Shown: positions 26,977 through 35,974 of the stretch, piece by piece | Position numbering within the stretch: position 1 is the first letter of the stretch | How the letters are laid out: every line of letters starts with the position of its first letter | Assembly (NCBI GenBank): GCA_020426595.1 | Contig: JAGQPS010000017.1 | Location: forward strand, 1-39,463 | DNA from: Planctomycetales bacterium | GTDB taxonomy: Bacteria > Planctomycetota > Planctomycetia > Pirellulales > Pirellulaceae | Direction: 5' to 3' | Length of the DNA stretch: 39,463 nt | Notes under the pieces: generated by a model | The model's database searches: none | Told to the model about the DNA's origin: nothing | Seen by the model: only the letters and a program-made list of their open reading frames with translations | Position numbers and translations under genes: made by a program

Positions 26977-27993
26977 ATGCATCCGTACAAGAACCAGCCC
27001 GCCAAGAAGTTCTGGCGATCGGCAATTACCGAACGATCCTATTTCGATTTGAGTGAGATCGCTCTTCCCATCCCAGTATCACTATCCGACAAGTTCGCGA
27101 CCGCGGGCAGTTGTTTCGCGCAACACATCGGTCGACAGTTAGCGGAGCGTGGCGCCAACTTCCTGGATCTGGAGCCCGCTCCAGATTTTATCCCGAGCGA
27201 AGAGCGAACGCGATTTGGATTTGGACTCTATTCCGCCCGTTACGGAAATGTTTATACGGCCCGTCAGCTTCTGGAGCTAACGCGAGAAGCCATTGGTGAG
27301 TGGATTTCGCCCGAACCGATTTGGACGAAGCAAGATCGTTTCTATGATTCGAAACGGCCGTCCGTCGATCCGATCGGTCATGCGACCGCCGATGAAGTGC
27401 TGACCCTGCGAAAGCAGCATCTGAATGCCATCGCGAAATTGCTCGGCGAGTTGGATGTGTTTGTATTCACACTGGGCCTCACCGAGGCGTGGCAGCTGAA
27501 AGGTGGTAGCGCGGTCTTCCCGACGGCGCCCGGGGTCATCTGTGGTGAATACGACCCGGTCCGCTATGAGTTCGTGAATTACGATGCGTTCTCCGTCTAC
27601 GAAGATCTCGCCGCCTTTCATGCCATTCTCAAAAGTCTGAATCCGCGCGCCAAGCTCGTTCTGACCGTCTCCCCGGTACCTCTCACCGCCACGGCATCCA
27701 AGGATCACGTGCTGGTCGCGACGACGTATTCCAAGAGTACATTGCGAAGTGTGGCGGGAATGGCCTGCGAGAAACTCGCCGACTGCCATTACTTCCCATC
27801 CTACGAGATCATATCGACTCATCCGGCGAGAGGCATGTTCTTCAATCCCGATCTGCGCACCGTGAACCAGCGAGGGGTTAACTTCGTCATGGAGCACTTC
27901 TTTGGATCGATTGGAGTCTCCTCCGGTACTTTCTCCGACTCGGATCCGTGCGAGATCGTGTGCGACGAGGAACGGATCGAAGACGTGCGGTAG
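26977..27993 (+). CDS. GSCFA-domain protein
   Basis: This is a 338-residue protein. The N-terminal KFATAGSCFAQHIGRQL carries the GSCFA signature from which the family (PF08885) takes its name. Further conserved blocks are LDVFVFTLGLTEAW, AKLVLTVSPVPLTATAS, YSKSTLRSVAG and YFPSYEIIS. The family has an SGNH/GDSL-like fold, and Ser in GSCFA and a late His would fit a hydrolase or acyltransferase. Members are often found beside capsule and glycosyltransferase genes, as here. The start at 26977 has only a distant AAGG in the end of the upstream gene, which together with the 6-bp gap points to translational coupling. The protein is probably cytoplasmic, with no leader. Confidence 0.88.
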   Translation: MHPYKNQPAKKFWRSAITERSYFDLSEIALPIPVSLSDKFATAGSCFAQHIGRQLAERGANFLDLEPAPDFIPSEERTRFGFGLYSARYGNVYTARQLLELTREAIGEWISPEPIWTKQDRFYDSKRPSVDPIGHATADEVLTLRKQHLNAIAKLLGELDVFVFTLGLTEAWQLKGGSAVFPTAPGVICGEYDPVRYEFVNYDAFSVYEDLAAFHAILKSLNPRAKLVLTVSPVPLTATASKDHVLVATTYSKSTLRSVAGMACEKLADCHYFPSYEIISTHPARGMFFNPDLRTVNQRGVNFVMEHFFGSIGVSSGTFSDSDPCEIVCDEERIEDVR

Positions 27994-28121
27994 CGCCGCA
28001 GGAGCCTACATGCCCCCCCGGAACGAGGCGATATCGGGCACGTGGTCGCCGCCCGTTGCCTCTCGGTCAAACATATCCGTTTAACGTTCCGCCGCTCATT
28101 TGGATTGAGGTTCGCTCGGCC

Positions 28122-29213
28122 ATGCTCCGAATTCTGCACGTCGTGGGTGCTCGCCCCAATTACATGAAGATGGGTCCCATTCTTCTCGAGATGGCCAAGC
28201 ATCCGGACTTGTTCGAGCAGCGACTCGTTCACACGGGGCAGCATTACGACAGCAATATGTCGAGCGTCTTCTTCGACGAACTGTCGCTTCCTCGACCTGA
28301 TGTCAACCTGCAAGTTGGCTCGGCGAGTCACGCCGTCCAAACCGCTCAGGTGATGACCAAGTTCGAGCCCGTCTTACTTGAGTATCAACCCGACTGGGTG
28401 TTCGTGCCGGGCGATATCAACTCGACCATTGCCTGCGCGTTGGTCGCGGCCAAGCTCGGATTCAAGGTAGCGCACGTGGAAGCGGGCTTGCGTTCCTTCG
28501 ATCGAACGATGCCCGAGGAACTCAATCGTCTCTTGACCGATCAGTTGGCTGATTTGCTGCTGACGCCTTCCCGCGACGGCGACGAGAATCTGCTTCGCGA
28601 GGGAATTCCCGCGGAGAAGATTCGGTTCGTCGGCAACGTGATGATCGACACGCTCGTTCGATTGCTCCCGATCGCGCGGCGCGATTGGCCGGCTCTCGCG
28701 AATCGGCTTGGTGTCGAGCAGTTCGCGCTCGCGACCTTGCACCGTCCCAGCAACGTTGACGATCCGCGAGCGCTTACCGATTTGATCGGCGCCTTGAACG
28801 AAATCAGTCAAACCGTTCCGGTCGTCTTCCCGGTGCATCCACGGACCAACGCTCGGATCGAGTCGCTCGGCTTGAGTTGCTCGCCGAACATCAAGCGTGT
28901 CGAGCCTCTCGGCTATCTCGACTTCCTCGCCTGCCAAGCTCACGCCGCGGTCGTCGTCACCGACTCGGGCGGAGTCCAGGAAGAAACCACTTACCTCGGC
29001 ACGCCTTGCTTGACCGTTCGCCCGAATACGGAACGGCCCGTGACGATCACCCAAGGCACCAACCGACTGATCCAAGGTTCTCGTGAGGCCCTTATTTCCG
29101 AGACCCTGGCGGCGGTGAAGCAAGGTCGTCGCGGAGAGGGCTATCAACCACCTGAGTTCTGGGATGGGCGAGCATCGGAGCGGATTGTGTCCGTGATGCT
29201 AACCCTGAACTAG
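28122..29213 (+). CDS. wecB: UDP-N-acetylglucosamine 2-epimerase (non-hydrolysing)
   Basis: The ATG at 28122, with GAGG upstream, gives 363 residues, the usual family length. Motifs in order: VVGARPNYMKMGPI, HTGQHYDSNMS, PGDINSTIACALVAAKLG, HVEAGLRSFDRTMPEELNR, LLTDQLADLLLTPS, ATLHRPSNVDD, FPVHPRTN, PLGYLDFLACQAHAAVVVTDSGGVQEET and GTPCLTVRPNTERPVT. All active-site regions are intact. It interconverts UDP-GlcNAc and UDP-ManNAc in the cytoplasm, the entry step to ManNAc- and ManNAcA-containing surface polysaccharides. No ManNAc dehydrogenase (wecC) is in the window, so ManNAc may be used directly or oxidised by an enzyme encoded elsewhere. The coding style looks like the rest of the chromosome. 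Confidence 0.96.
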   Translation: MLRILHVVGARPNYMKMGPILLEMAKHPDLFEQRLVHTGQHYDSNMSSVFFDELSLPRPDVNLQVGSASHAVQTAQVMTKFEPVLLEYQPDWVFVPGDINSTIACALVAAKLGFKVAHVEAGLRSFDRTMPEELNRLLTDQLADLLLTPSRDGDENLLREGIPAEKIRFVGNVMIDTLVRLLPIARRDWPALANRLGVEQFALATLHRPSNVDDPRALTDLIGALNEISQTVPVVFPVHPRTNARIESLGLSCSPNIKRVEPLGYLDFLACQAHAAVVVTDSGGVQEETTYLGTPCLTVRPNTERPVTITQGTNRLIQGSREALISETLAAVKQGRRGEGYQPPEFWDGRASERIVSVMLTLN

Positions 29214-29290
29214 GCCGAACTTCGTGATCGAGGCTCGGTCGAAGCAAGCCCCTTCGCTTTGAATCGAGCGGACCCCCGAGGAGCGACTCA

Positions 29291-31627
29291 TTGCCGGAGC
29301 CAACGCCCGACAATACGACACTCATCACCACGCCGAGATTCGTGATCGTGATCGACGATCCGAACCGGCTCGATGTGGAGATCGGCGCGTCGTCCTTGGA
29401 GCGCGAGTTCTCGGTGGGCTGGCTATGGAACTCGCCCGACGGGCCGCGTCCGCTCCATGGTCCCGCCGCCGAGCTCGGTGAGCGGACCGCCTCGCCATCG
29501 CCAGCGTCTCCCTGGCCGGACGGTTTGGAATTTCGGCTCGAGGCGGACTATGTGGTATTCCTCGAGCCCGAACGACAGGTCAAGGAATCCGCGCTCAAGG
29601 AGCTACTCTCCGACCCGCGGAGCGATTCCCAGTCCCGCGAGGATTGGGCGTCGGTTCGAGCCGTGGCGAATTCGGCCGATTCGCTTCGAGCCGAACTAGG
29701 AGTCGTCGCCGATCTCGTCTCGGTCATCGTTCCCACGTACGGACGAGCCGATGTGCTGCGTGAAGCGATCGAATCGGTACGGGCCCAGACGTACGCCAAC
29801 TGGGAACTACTCGTCGTCGATGATAATCCGCCAAACAGCGCGGCTCGACGCGACACCGAATCGCTGCTGCGATCGTACGCTGACGACTCTCGAATCCGGT
29901 ATCTCCGCCATTCCCGACCGCGCAATGGCTCCGCCGCCCGCAACACCGGATTGCTGGCGAGCCGAGGCGAGTACATCTGCTTTCTCGACGACGATGACGT
30001 CTATTTGCCCAACAAGCTGCAAGCCAGCGTCCAGGCGTTGCGGGCGGCGACGAGTCCCGTGGAAGCGGTCTATGGAGGCTACCTCGGCTGGAACTCGGAA
30101 CAAGATGATCCGTCGCGGTACCACGACGGCGACCTGACCTTGGAACTTCTGACGCTCAGATACGATCAGCACTACCTGCACACCAACACGCCGTTGTATC
30201 GACGTCGCGCCCTCTTGTCGATCATGGGATTCGATGAGTCGTTTCGCCGTCATCAGGACGTGGAAATGCACTTGCGTTTCCTGGAACGATTTCGCCTGGA
30301 AGCCGTGCGAGAATCGATGGTCCGTTTTCGGCCCAGCGAACAAAGCACCGGAGGACTCGATGGGCCGGGGCTATTCGCGGTCAAGCAAAAGTTCCTCCGT
30401 CGGTTTCGCTCGACGATCGAACGCTTCCCGCCCGACGTACGAAACGAGATCTACGAGGCTCATTGGCGCGACGTCAAGCATCGCTTCGGTGGAGCCGAGG
30501 AGTTCGCGCGATACTGCGCGTCGCTCGATCCCGAACATCCGATTAACGGCTTCTTTCACGATCTCTGGCGGACGATCGGCGAACTGAGGCGGGAGATCGC
30601 CGCGGCGAAAGCCGAGCAACGCCGTCTCACTTTCCGCGACGAACTATGGTGGGCCTCGACTCGCAATCTTCGTTTACCCCCTCTCGGCGTCGCGGACCTG
30701 CTCGAGATCGCGACTCAGCCACTGACCGCCGCCATGGTGTCGGACCTCCTGGCCGCGCCAACACCAAGCGACCAACAAGCCCTCGCGAGCAAGCAGGGCA
30801 AACTGAGTCTCGTATTGTGCGAGTTCCGGGAACTACTCAAGAATCAAGAGTCGACGGCCCTCGCCGAGCGGCATGCCCAAGTTCAATCCGCTTTGCGTCC
30901 CGCGATCGATCGCGCGGTTCATCTGGCTTCTGGCTGGGAATGGGAGCGCGACGGGTTCTCCTCGTCGGATCTCGAGCAAGCCAGGGAAACGCAAAACGCG
31001 CTCCAGCTCCTCGGTCAGGAGACGCTCGTTGGATCTCAAGGTGAGCCGGCGGCAAGGTCGGTGAGTCCCGCGAATCCGGCGGGCACACCGGGTACGCTGC
31101 TGTTCGCGGCGATGACTCGAGCGGGCCAACCCGCATCCATCGGTCGATACATCGCCCCACACATCAAACGCAAATGCGCGACGAGATACCTCGTACTTCC
31201 CGACGGAAGTCCAGCGGTCTTGCTCGGTCTGCCTGGGTTTCGAATCTGGTCATGGCTCGGTCGCAAGCCACGTTCCTGGATCGATTTGTGCGATCTGAAG
31301 GGCCAACGAATCGCTCTTCCGTCCGATGGCTCGCTGGTCACGCAACAGCTAACCAACCCAACGATTGGCCTCGGTCAAGTCACGGGAATCGTCGTGCGTT
31401 ATCGCGATACCAAGGGACCCGTGGTGCGGTGCCACGGCTCCTCGAGCAAAGAGGGACTTAGCGCCGAGCCCGATGCGGAATTGAGACCGAGCGGCGAACC
31501 TCGGATCGTGATGTTCCGAGAGCCGCTCACATCTTCTCAGCCCGAGCTCTGGCTCGGCTTTCGTACCGTTACTCCCAACGATCGCCCTGGCGTCGTCGAA
31601 GTAAGCGGCTTGCTGGTGCAAGTCTAA
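29291..31627 (+). CDS. GT2 family glycosyltransferase with long unassigned C-terminus
   Basis: The TTG start at 29291 is preceded by GAGGAG at 7 bp; the product has 778 residues. The first ~135 residues are unassigned. The GT2 domain (about 141-340) has VSVIVPTYGRADVLREAIESV, NWELLVVDDN, NGSAARNTGLLASRGEYICFLDDDDVYLPNKL with the metal-binding Asp run at 233-236, and RHQDVEMHLRFLERF. It is followed by a helical, charged region (about 420-560) and a C-terminal domain of about 200 residues containing strands such as RYLVLPDGSPAVLLG, which has no recognised family. No membrane segments are seen. It probably adds sugars in the same glycan pathway as the preceding epimerase, 77 bp upstream. The C-terminal part could bind the acceptor or another transferase. 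Confidence 0.88.
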   Translation: MPEPTPDNTTLITTPRFVIVIDDPNRLDVEIGASSLEREFSVGWLWNSPDGPRPLHGPAAELGERTASPSPASPWPDGLEFRLEADYVVFLEPERQVKESALKELLSDPRSDSQSREDWASVRAVANSADSLRAELGVVADLVSVIVPTYGRADVLREAIESVRAQTYANWELLVVDDNPPNSAARRDTESLLRSYADDSRIRYLRHSRPRNGSAARNTGLLASRGEYICFLDDDDVYLPNKLQASVQALRAATSPVEAVYGGYLGWNSEQDDPSRYHDGDLTLELLTLRYDQHYLHTNTPLYRRRALLSIMGFDESFRRHQDVEMHLRFLERFRLEAVRESMVRFRPSEQSTGGLDGPGLFAVKQKFLRRFRSTIERFPPDVRNEIYEAHWRDVKHRFGGAEEFARYCASLDPEHPINGFFHDLWRTIGELRREIAAAKAEQRRLTFRDELWWASTRNLRLPPLGVADLLEIATQPLTAAMVSDLLAAPTPSDQQALASKQGKLSLVLCEFRELLKNQESTALAERHAQVQSALRPAIDRAVHLASGWEWERDGFSSSDLEQARETQNALQLLGQETLVGSQGEPAARSVSPANPAGTPGTLLFAAMTRAGQPASIGRYIAPHIKRKCATRYLVLPDGSPAVLLGLPGFRIWSWLGRKPRSWIDLCDLKGQRIALPSDGSLVTQQLTNPTIGLGQVTGIVVRYRDTKGPVVRCHGSSSKEGLSAEPDAELRPSGEPRIVMFREPLTSSQPELWLGFRTVTPNDRPGVVEVSGLLVQV

Positions 31628-31639
31628 GTCGCATGCGAC
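31628..31639. repeat. 12-bp palindrome abutting the GT2 stop codon
   Basis: GTCGCATGCGAC starts at the base after the TAA stop. As RNA it would fold only as a 4-bp stem with a CATG loop. It could be a weak 3'-end structure or chance. Confidence 0.25.
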
Positions 31640-31650
31640 ACCATGGCCGT

Positions 31651-31678
31651 AAAAACAAAAAGGGAAGCGCACGTCCCT
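31651..31678 (-). terminator. Intrinsic terminator of the GH-like gene
   Basis: On the minus strand AGGGA-N8-TCCCT is followed by TTTTGTTTTT. The stem is only 5 bp, but the T-run is long. It lies about 130 bp past the stop of the 31809-34484 gene in the convergent gap. Confidence 0.6.
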
Positions 31679-31808
31679 GAATCCAAACGGCTGGTCTGGT
31701 TCGTTCTCCGTGCTCTCGGTATTACTCCGTGGTTGCCCATGAAGAGTCCGTCGCTCACGCTTCGGCTTTCCTCGGAACTTACTAGTCAGCCCCAGACCGC
31801 CAAGTTCT

Positions 31809-34484
31809 TCAGTCGGGACGGCTGAGAAGCTCGATCGCCGCTCGTCGCAGCGACTCCGTGGCGAGCAATGAACCGCGATCGTACGACACCGTTCCGGCGT
31901 CCTCCTCGCTTTGTTGCTCGACGTCTCCTTCCAGAGACACATAGTGAGTGACCCACTCTCGCATTTGTTGTTGACTCCAGCCCTTGCGACGGCGCACCAA
32001 CTCCAAGTACTCGATCAGTTGCTGCAGTTCACGGTATGCCTTGAGCCGCAACGAATGTCGAATCTCGATCTCGTCGGCATTGGACTGATCGAAGATGAAA
32101 ATCCCAAGTTGATCCGCGGAGCGTAACGCGTCGCCGGTCTTATCGACGGTTTGCCAAGGCACCAATCCCGTGGCTCCATGCGACCAGGCCTCGAGCCCCC
32201 AAGCGATCAGTTGGCGGTTGCTGGTCGCGACTGGATTGGAAGTGCCGTAGACCCAAACGTCGATCCGATCGTGAGCCATGCGATCGGTCACAAGACGTCG
32301 ATAGTCGGCGAACGCTCGTGACGAAACGACCCACAAGTCGTCGCGCCCCGCGAGTTGTCCCCGACAAAACTCGGGGCGCGAGATATCGATGCGGTAACGC
32401 GTTCGCGGCGACTCGGAACCCGCGTCCGCCAGTCCTTGATCGGTCAACTCACCGTAGTACCGCAGCGCTCGATAGTCCCAGTACGAGGCGGGTTCGTCCA
32501 GAATCCACGGAGCCTTGGTCGGTTCGTTGAGCGACCCCTTGTTGTTGAAATAGACCTGAAACCCAGCCGCATCCCAGCCCGATCGATGAGCGGTTCGCGC
32601 CCAGTCGGTCATGATCGCTCGGTACGTGTCGGCGTAAACGGGGGCGTCATGGAACGCTTGATAGGCGTCGGGATCGCCGTTGAAGAACTCACGACAATTC
32701 AGCGGCCAACTCTCATGAAATGTGAGATAGAAACCGGGAGCCGCGATGGGACCGCGATGACCATCCGCGAAACACGAGCCATCGAGGAACGGTCCAAAGG
32801 CGACGATGAAGTCGTCCCAATAGGCGCCCGTCGCTCCCGGCTCGATCGCATCGTACCGACGATTGTCCATGCGACGCCCCGAAGGCAGACGCATGTCGAG
32901 CGAACTCTTCCGCGCGCCGGGAGCCGCGGTGTGATGGGAGTAGTGCAACACATTGCAATGAACTCGGTGATCGTACGCGACTCGCTGCAAGGCGTAGTAG
33001 TCCTCGACGCGATCGGGAAGTCCGTAACTGTTCATCTCGCACAAGAACGATGCCTCGCGCGGCAAGGCGAAGGGCAACACCTCCAACTCGATTTCCAGTT
33101 CACGCCCGTCCGACAGCCGAACATTCCCCGTACGCGCTCCAGCCGCCGAGTCAAATGGAACGTAGATGTCGACCACCACCGCTTGGTCGCGTTCGGCGTC
33201 GAGCGGCAGGGGAGAAGGCAGCGGGAGCAGCGGATCTGGAATTCGACTTCCACCATCGACGACATACAAGGCTTGCCACAGATCGACGCGCGGCGACCAA
33301 TCTCGAAAACCGACTTCAAGAGTCGTGGCCCTCGTTCCTCGAACCAATAGCTGGAATCCGACCACCTCACCCGCGGCGGCCTGAAGTCGGACCGTGCGTC
33401 CATCAAAGATCGAATTGTGTCGCCGGTACGACTCCGGTAGATCGCCGACCGCCTTCCCATTCCAGTCGTACTTATCGGTCAACGGAATCGCACTTAACCC
33501 GGACAGGGCGTCGAGGATCGGTCGAGGCTCGATTGGCTCGGGAAACTCCAATCCCGTCCCCACGAACAACTCGCCCGTGATCGTCGCCGCTTCACTCCGA
33601 CGCCCGATTCGGTCGAGCGTGACGATCGAGACGTCATGAGGTCCAGCGCGCACGACCGATGGAGGCAAGTCTCGAAGTTCGACCGCCTGGGTGCTTCCTG
33701 GCTCGACCAACGGAATGTTATGACGACCCACCGAGACACCATCGACCTGAACCTCGTAAGCGAATCCGTCGGACGGAGCCTCGAACCATACTCGGGCGCT
33801 CGTGCCATCGATCGCCTCGAGCCTCGGTCGGGTAGCGGCCTCGGCTGCTGGCTCGGAGTCCGAATCCAGTTCAACCATCAACACGGGCGCTCGGCCCGAC
33901 TGCTCTCGGGAGAAGATCGTCGGATTGCGACCATAGTCGGCGTCGTGTTCATGAATCGCGAGCCCATGCGCGACGCCGATCGCCATGGCATGCACCATGT
34001 CGGGAGGCACCTCCCAGTGATACGCGCCCTCGATGATCGGGGATGTCGCCGCGTGAACGAGCGTGCCGGCGTTTCCTCCACACACCGCCGGAAAACGGGC
34101 TCCCGCATAACCCCAGCCCGCGACACCTTCGATGCCCGCGGTGAGACCGTTGGACGACATCTCGTCCCAGGGAGTCGCTATGGTTGAAATCGTGACACCA
34201 CTTATCGTCTCCGCGGCCGCGTGACACACGAGTTCCGCACGGCGGACTCGCCGGCCTCGAATCGCCGTTAGGTCAAAGCTCATCGCCACCAAATGCTGAT
34301 TGCCTTTGATGCGAATTCGCCCTTGGTTCCCTGCGTTGAGTGTCCACTCGCCGTCGAGCAAGACGATCGAGTTATCTTGAGTCGCCGGCAGAGCGACCGT
34401 TTGAGCCAACGCCGTCGTGGCCAAGCTCGCCAGGCACGTCAGACCAACTCCCAACCAGCATCCCCATCGGCCAACAAGATTCAT
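31809..34484 (-). CDS. Secreted multi-domain protein, GH123/DUF4091-like glycosidase candidate
   Basis: The ATG at 34484 has AAGGA upstream and is followed by a signal peptide (MNLVGRWGCWLGVGLTCLASLATTALAQ); 891 residues. The N-terminal ~190 residues (DNSIVLLDGEWTLNAGNQGRIRIKG, LVAMSFDLTAIRGRRVRRAELVCHA) resemble a DNRLRE-type beta-sandwich. A fibronectin-like stretch follows (ARVWFEAPSDGFAYEVQVDG). The C-terminal half looks like a TIM-barrel glycoside hydrolase of the DUF4091/GH123 kind: FLCEMNSYGLP, VHCNVLHYSH, WILDEPASYWDYRALRYYGEL with an Asp-Glu pair, DVWVYGTSN, and WGLEAWSHGATGLVPWQ. It probably cleaves an external or surface glycan. The catalytic residues and the exact family need a profile search. 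It is unlinked to its neighbours (convergent with GT2, divergent from the protease). Confidence 0.72.
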   Translation of the reverse strand: MNLVGRWGCWLGVGLTCLASLATTALAQTVALPATQDNSIVLLDGEWTLNAGNQGRIRIKGNQHLVAMSFDLTAIRGRRVRRAELVCHAAAETISGVTISTIATPWDEMSSNGLTAGIEGVAGWGYAGARFPAVCGGNAGTLVHAATSPIIEGAYHWEVPPDMVHAMAIGVAHGLAIHEHDADYGRNPTIFSREQSGRAPVLMVELDSDSEPAAEAATRPRLEAIDGTSARVWFEAPSDGFAYEVQVDGVSVGRHNIPLVEPGSTQAVELRDLPPSVVRAGPHDVSIVTLDRIGRRSEAATITGELFVGTGLEFPEPIEPRPILDALSGLSAIPLTDKYDWNGKAVGDLPESYRRHNSIFDGRTVRLQAAAGEVVGFQLLVRGTRATTLEVGFRDWSPRVDLWQALYVVDGGSRIPDPLLPLPSPLPLDAERDQAVVVDIYVPFDSAAGARTGNVRLSDGRELEIELEVLPFALPREASFLCEMNSYGLPDRVEDYYALQRVAYDHRVHCNVLHYSHHTAAPGARKSSLDMRLPSGRRMDNRRYDAIEPGATGAYWDDFIVAFGPFLDGSCFADGHRGPIAAPGFYLTFHESWPLNCREFFNGDPDAYQAFHDAPVYADTYRAIMTDWARTAHRSGWDAAGFQVYFNNKGSLNEPTKAPWILDEPASYWDYRALRYYGELTDQGLADAGSESPRTRYRIDISRPEFCRGQLAGRDDLWVVSSRAFADYRRLVTDRMAHDRIDVWVYGTSNPVATSNRQLIAWGLEAWSHGATGLVPWQTVDKTGDALRSADQLGIFIFDQSNADEIEIRHSLRLKAYRELQQLIEYLELVRRRKGWSQQQMREWVTHYVSLEGDVEQQSEEDAGTVSYDRGSLLATESLRRAAIELLSRPD

Positions 34485-34777
34485 CGACGTCCTTCCCTTG
34501 AGGAACGAACCTCTCACCTGGAGTGTCGGATTGCTTGATCCGACTTCGCGCGACTCAAACTCGTGCACTCACGTTACCGTCGGTCACGAGTAGTGACTAC
34601 CTTGGGACCCACGCCGGACCGAAACCCGCACGAGAGGGTGAGTCCAAGAGCCGTTGCAAGGGATCCGGCTGCCCGTTGTCTTGGCTATGATGGTGAACCA
34701 CTCGGGGTGACTCCCGTGATCGACTCGCGGAACGCTCGGCTCCGCAAGTGGTATCGTTCCTCGCGAAAGAAATGCCC
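34485..34777. other. Divergent promoter region without genes
   Basis: This 293-bp gap lies between the glycosidase-like and metalloprotease genes. TGGCTATGAT at about 34682-34691 resembles an extended -10 for the rightward gene, but no -35 box at normal spacing was found. Nothing else stands out. Confidence 0.3.
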
Positions 34778-35938
34778 ATGTTTGCGACCTTCAGGTTCCC
34801 GGCGACTTTGTTGATCGGCTTGCTCGCGGTTCAGCTGACCCTCGGCGGTTCGCCGGTCGTGTCTTTCGGCCAAGAACCAGGCGAACGCCGCCCGGTTCTG
34901 CAAGTCATCAACGGGAGCGACCAAGCGCTGAACGTCTACTGGCTCAAGAGCGACTCCGAGCGAGTCCCCAATGGTCGAGTGGCCCCAGGAGAGATGACGT
35001 TCATTACGACGACATTGGGACATCGCTTCGTGCTGGTTGGCGAGGACGAGCCCAACGAGCGCGTCGTCACGAGCGAAGTACCGATCCAAGCCGTGAGATT
35101 CGAGCCGCCCAACGAGTTGGGCATTCCCGATTTCTACACACAACATGCCAGCGCGGAAGGCTTGCCGATCGTCGCTTCCGAAGGCGTGAGCCCTTACGCC
35201 GTGCGGGAGGCGGTGTATCTCGTCAATTTGATGCTGGCCAAACGGCCGGACGTGCGCGAGGCGATGATCCGCAGTGGTTCTCGCCTCTGCATACTGGCTC
35301 ACAATGAGTTCACGACCGACCAGCCGGAGTTCGCCCGCATGGCTCGAAGTCCGATGCGCGAGTTTCCCGAGATCGAGGCCAAGGACTTTTGGGATGCTCG
35401 AGCCCGTGGCATGGGTGGCAGCGAACGCGATCCATTCTGTTCGTGCGCCGAGGAAAACCTGTTGGGCTACCCGGGCGATCCCTACTCAACCGAGTGCATC
35501 TTGATTCACGAACTCGCGCACAACATTCACCTGCGCGGCATGATGAACATCGATCCCACGTTCGACGGGCGATTGCGAGCCACCTATCAAGCCGCGATGG
35601 ACGAGGGACTCTGGAAAGGCAAGTACGCGAGCGTCAATCACCACGAGTACTTCGCCGAGGGAGTTCAATCGTGGTTCGACAACAACCGCGAGAACGACCA
35701 CGATCACAATCACGTCGATACGCGTGAGGAGTTGATCGAATACGATCCGCGACTGGCGGAAATCTGCCGCGAGGTATTCGGCGATACCGAACTGCGCTAC
35801 ACCAAGCCAGTAACGCGACTCACGGACGAACACCTCGACGGATACGATCCCGACGCGGCGCCTACCTTTCGTTGGCCGGCTCGTCTACGCAACGCGCAAA
35901 TGGCGATCCGCCAAGCGGCTGAACGACGTGGGCAATAG
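34778..35938 (+). CDS. Secreted HExxH zinc metalloprotease-like protein
   Basis: The ATG at 34778 (GAAAG 8 bp upstream) gives 386 residues; an ATG at 34772 is equally in frame. A signal peptide (MFATFRFPATLLIGLLAVQLTLGG) leads into a beta-strand region of ~90 residues (VLQVINGSDQALNVYWLKSDSERVPNGRVAPGE), which is like a von Hippel-Lindau-type beta domain in pattern. The catalytic part has ECILIHELAHNIHL with H244, E245 and H248 as zinc ligands and base, and NHHEYFAEGVQSWF with E294 as a possible third ligand, a gluzincin-like layout. DPFCSCAEE just before it has two Cys. A His/Asp-rich run (NDHDHNHVD) follows and may bind metal. It is transcribed alone and converges on the DUF1501 gene 36 bp away. 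Confidence 0.78.
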   Translation: MFATFRFPATLLIGLLAVQLTLGGSPVVSFGQEPGERRPVLQVINGSDQALNVYWLKSDSERVPNGRVAPGEMTFITTTLGHRFVLVGEDEPNERVVTSEVPIQAVRFEPPNELGIPDFYTQHASAEGLPIVASEGVSPYAVREAVYLVNLMLAKRPDVREAMIRSGSRLCILAHNEFTTDQPEFARMARSPMREFPEIEAKDFWDARARGMGGSERDPFCSCAEENLLGYPGDPYSTECILIHELAHNIHLRGMMNIDPTFDGRLRATYQAAMDEGLWKGKYASVNHHEYFAEGVQSWFDNNRENDHDHNHVDTREELIEYDPRLAEICREVFGDTELRYTKPVTRLTDEHLDGYDPDAAPTFRWPARLRNAQMAIRQAAERRGQ

Positions 35939-35974
35939 CGGCGAACCAGCGGCGCGAGGCCCATGGGCTTGCGA

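Noticed and set aside
32355-33350. 331-codon plus-strand frame opposite the glycosidase-like gene
   Set aside because: Shadow frame; the minus-strand gene has a leader and conserved blocks.
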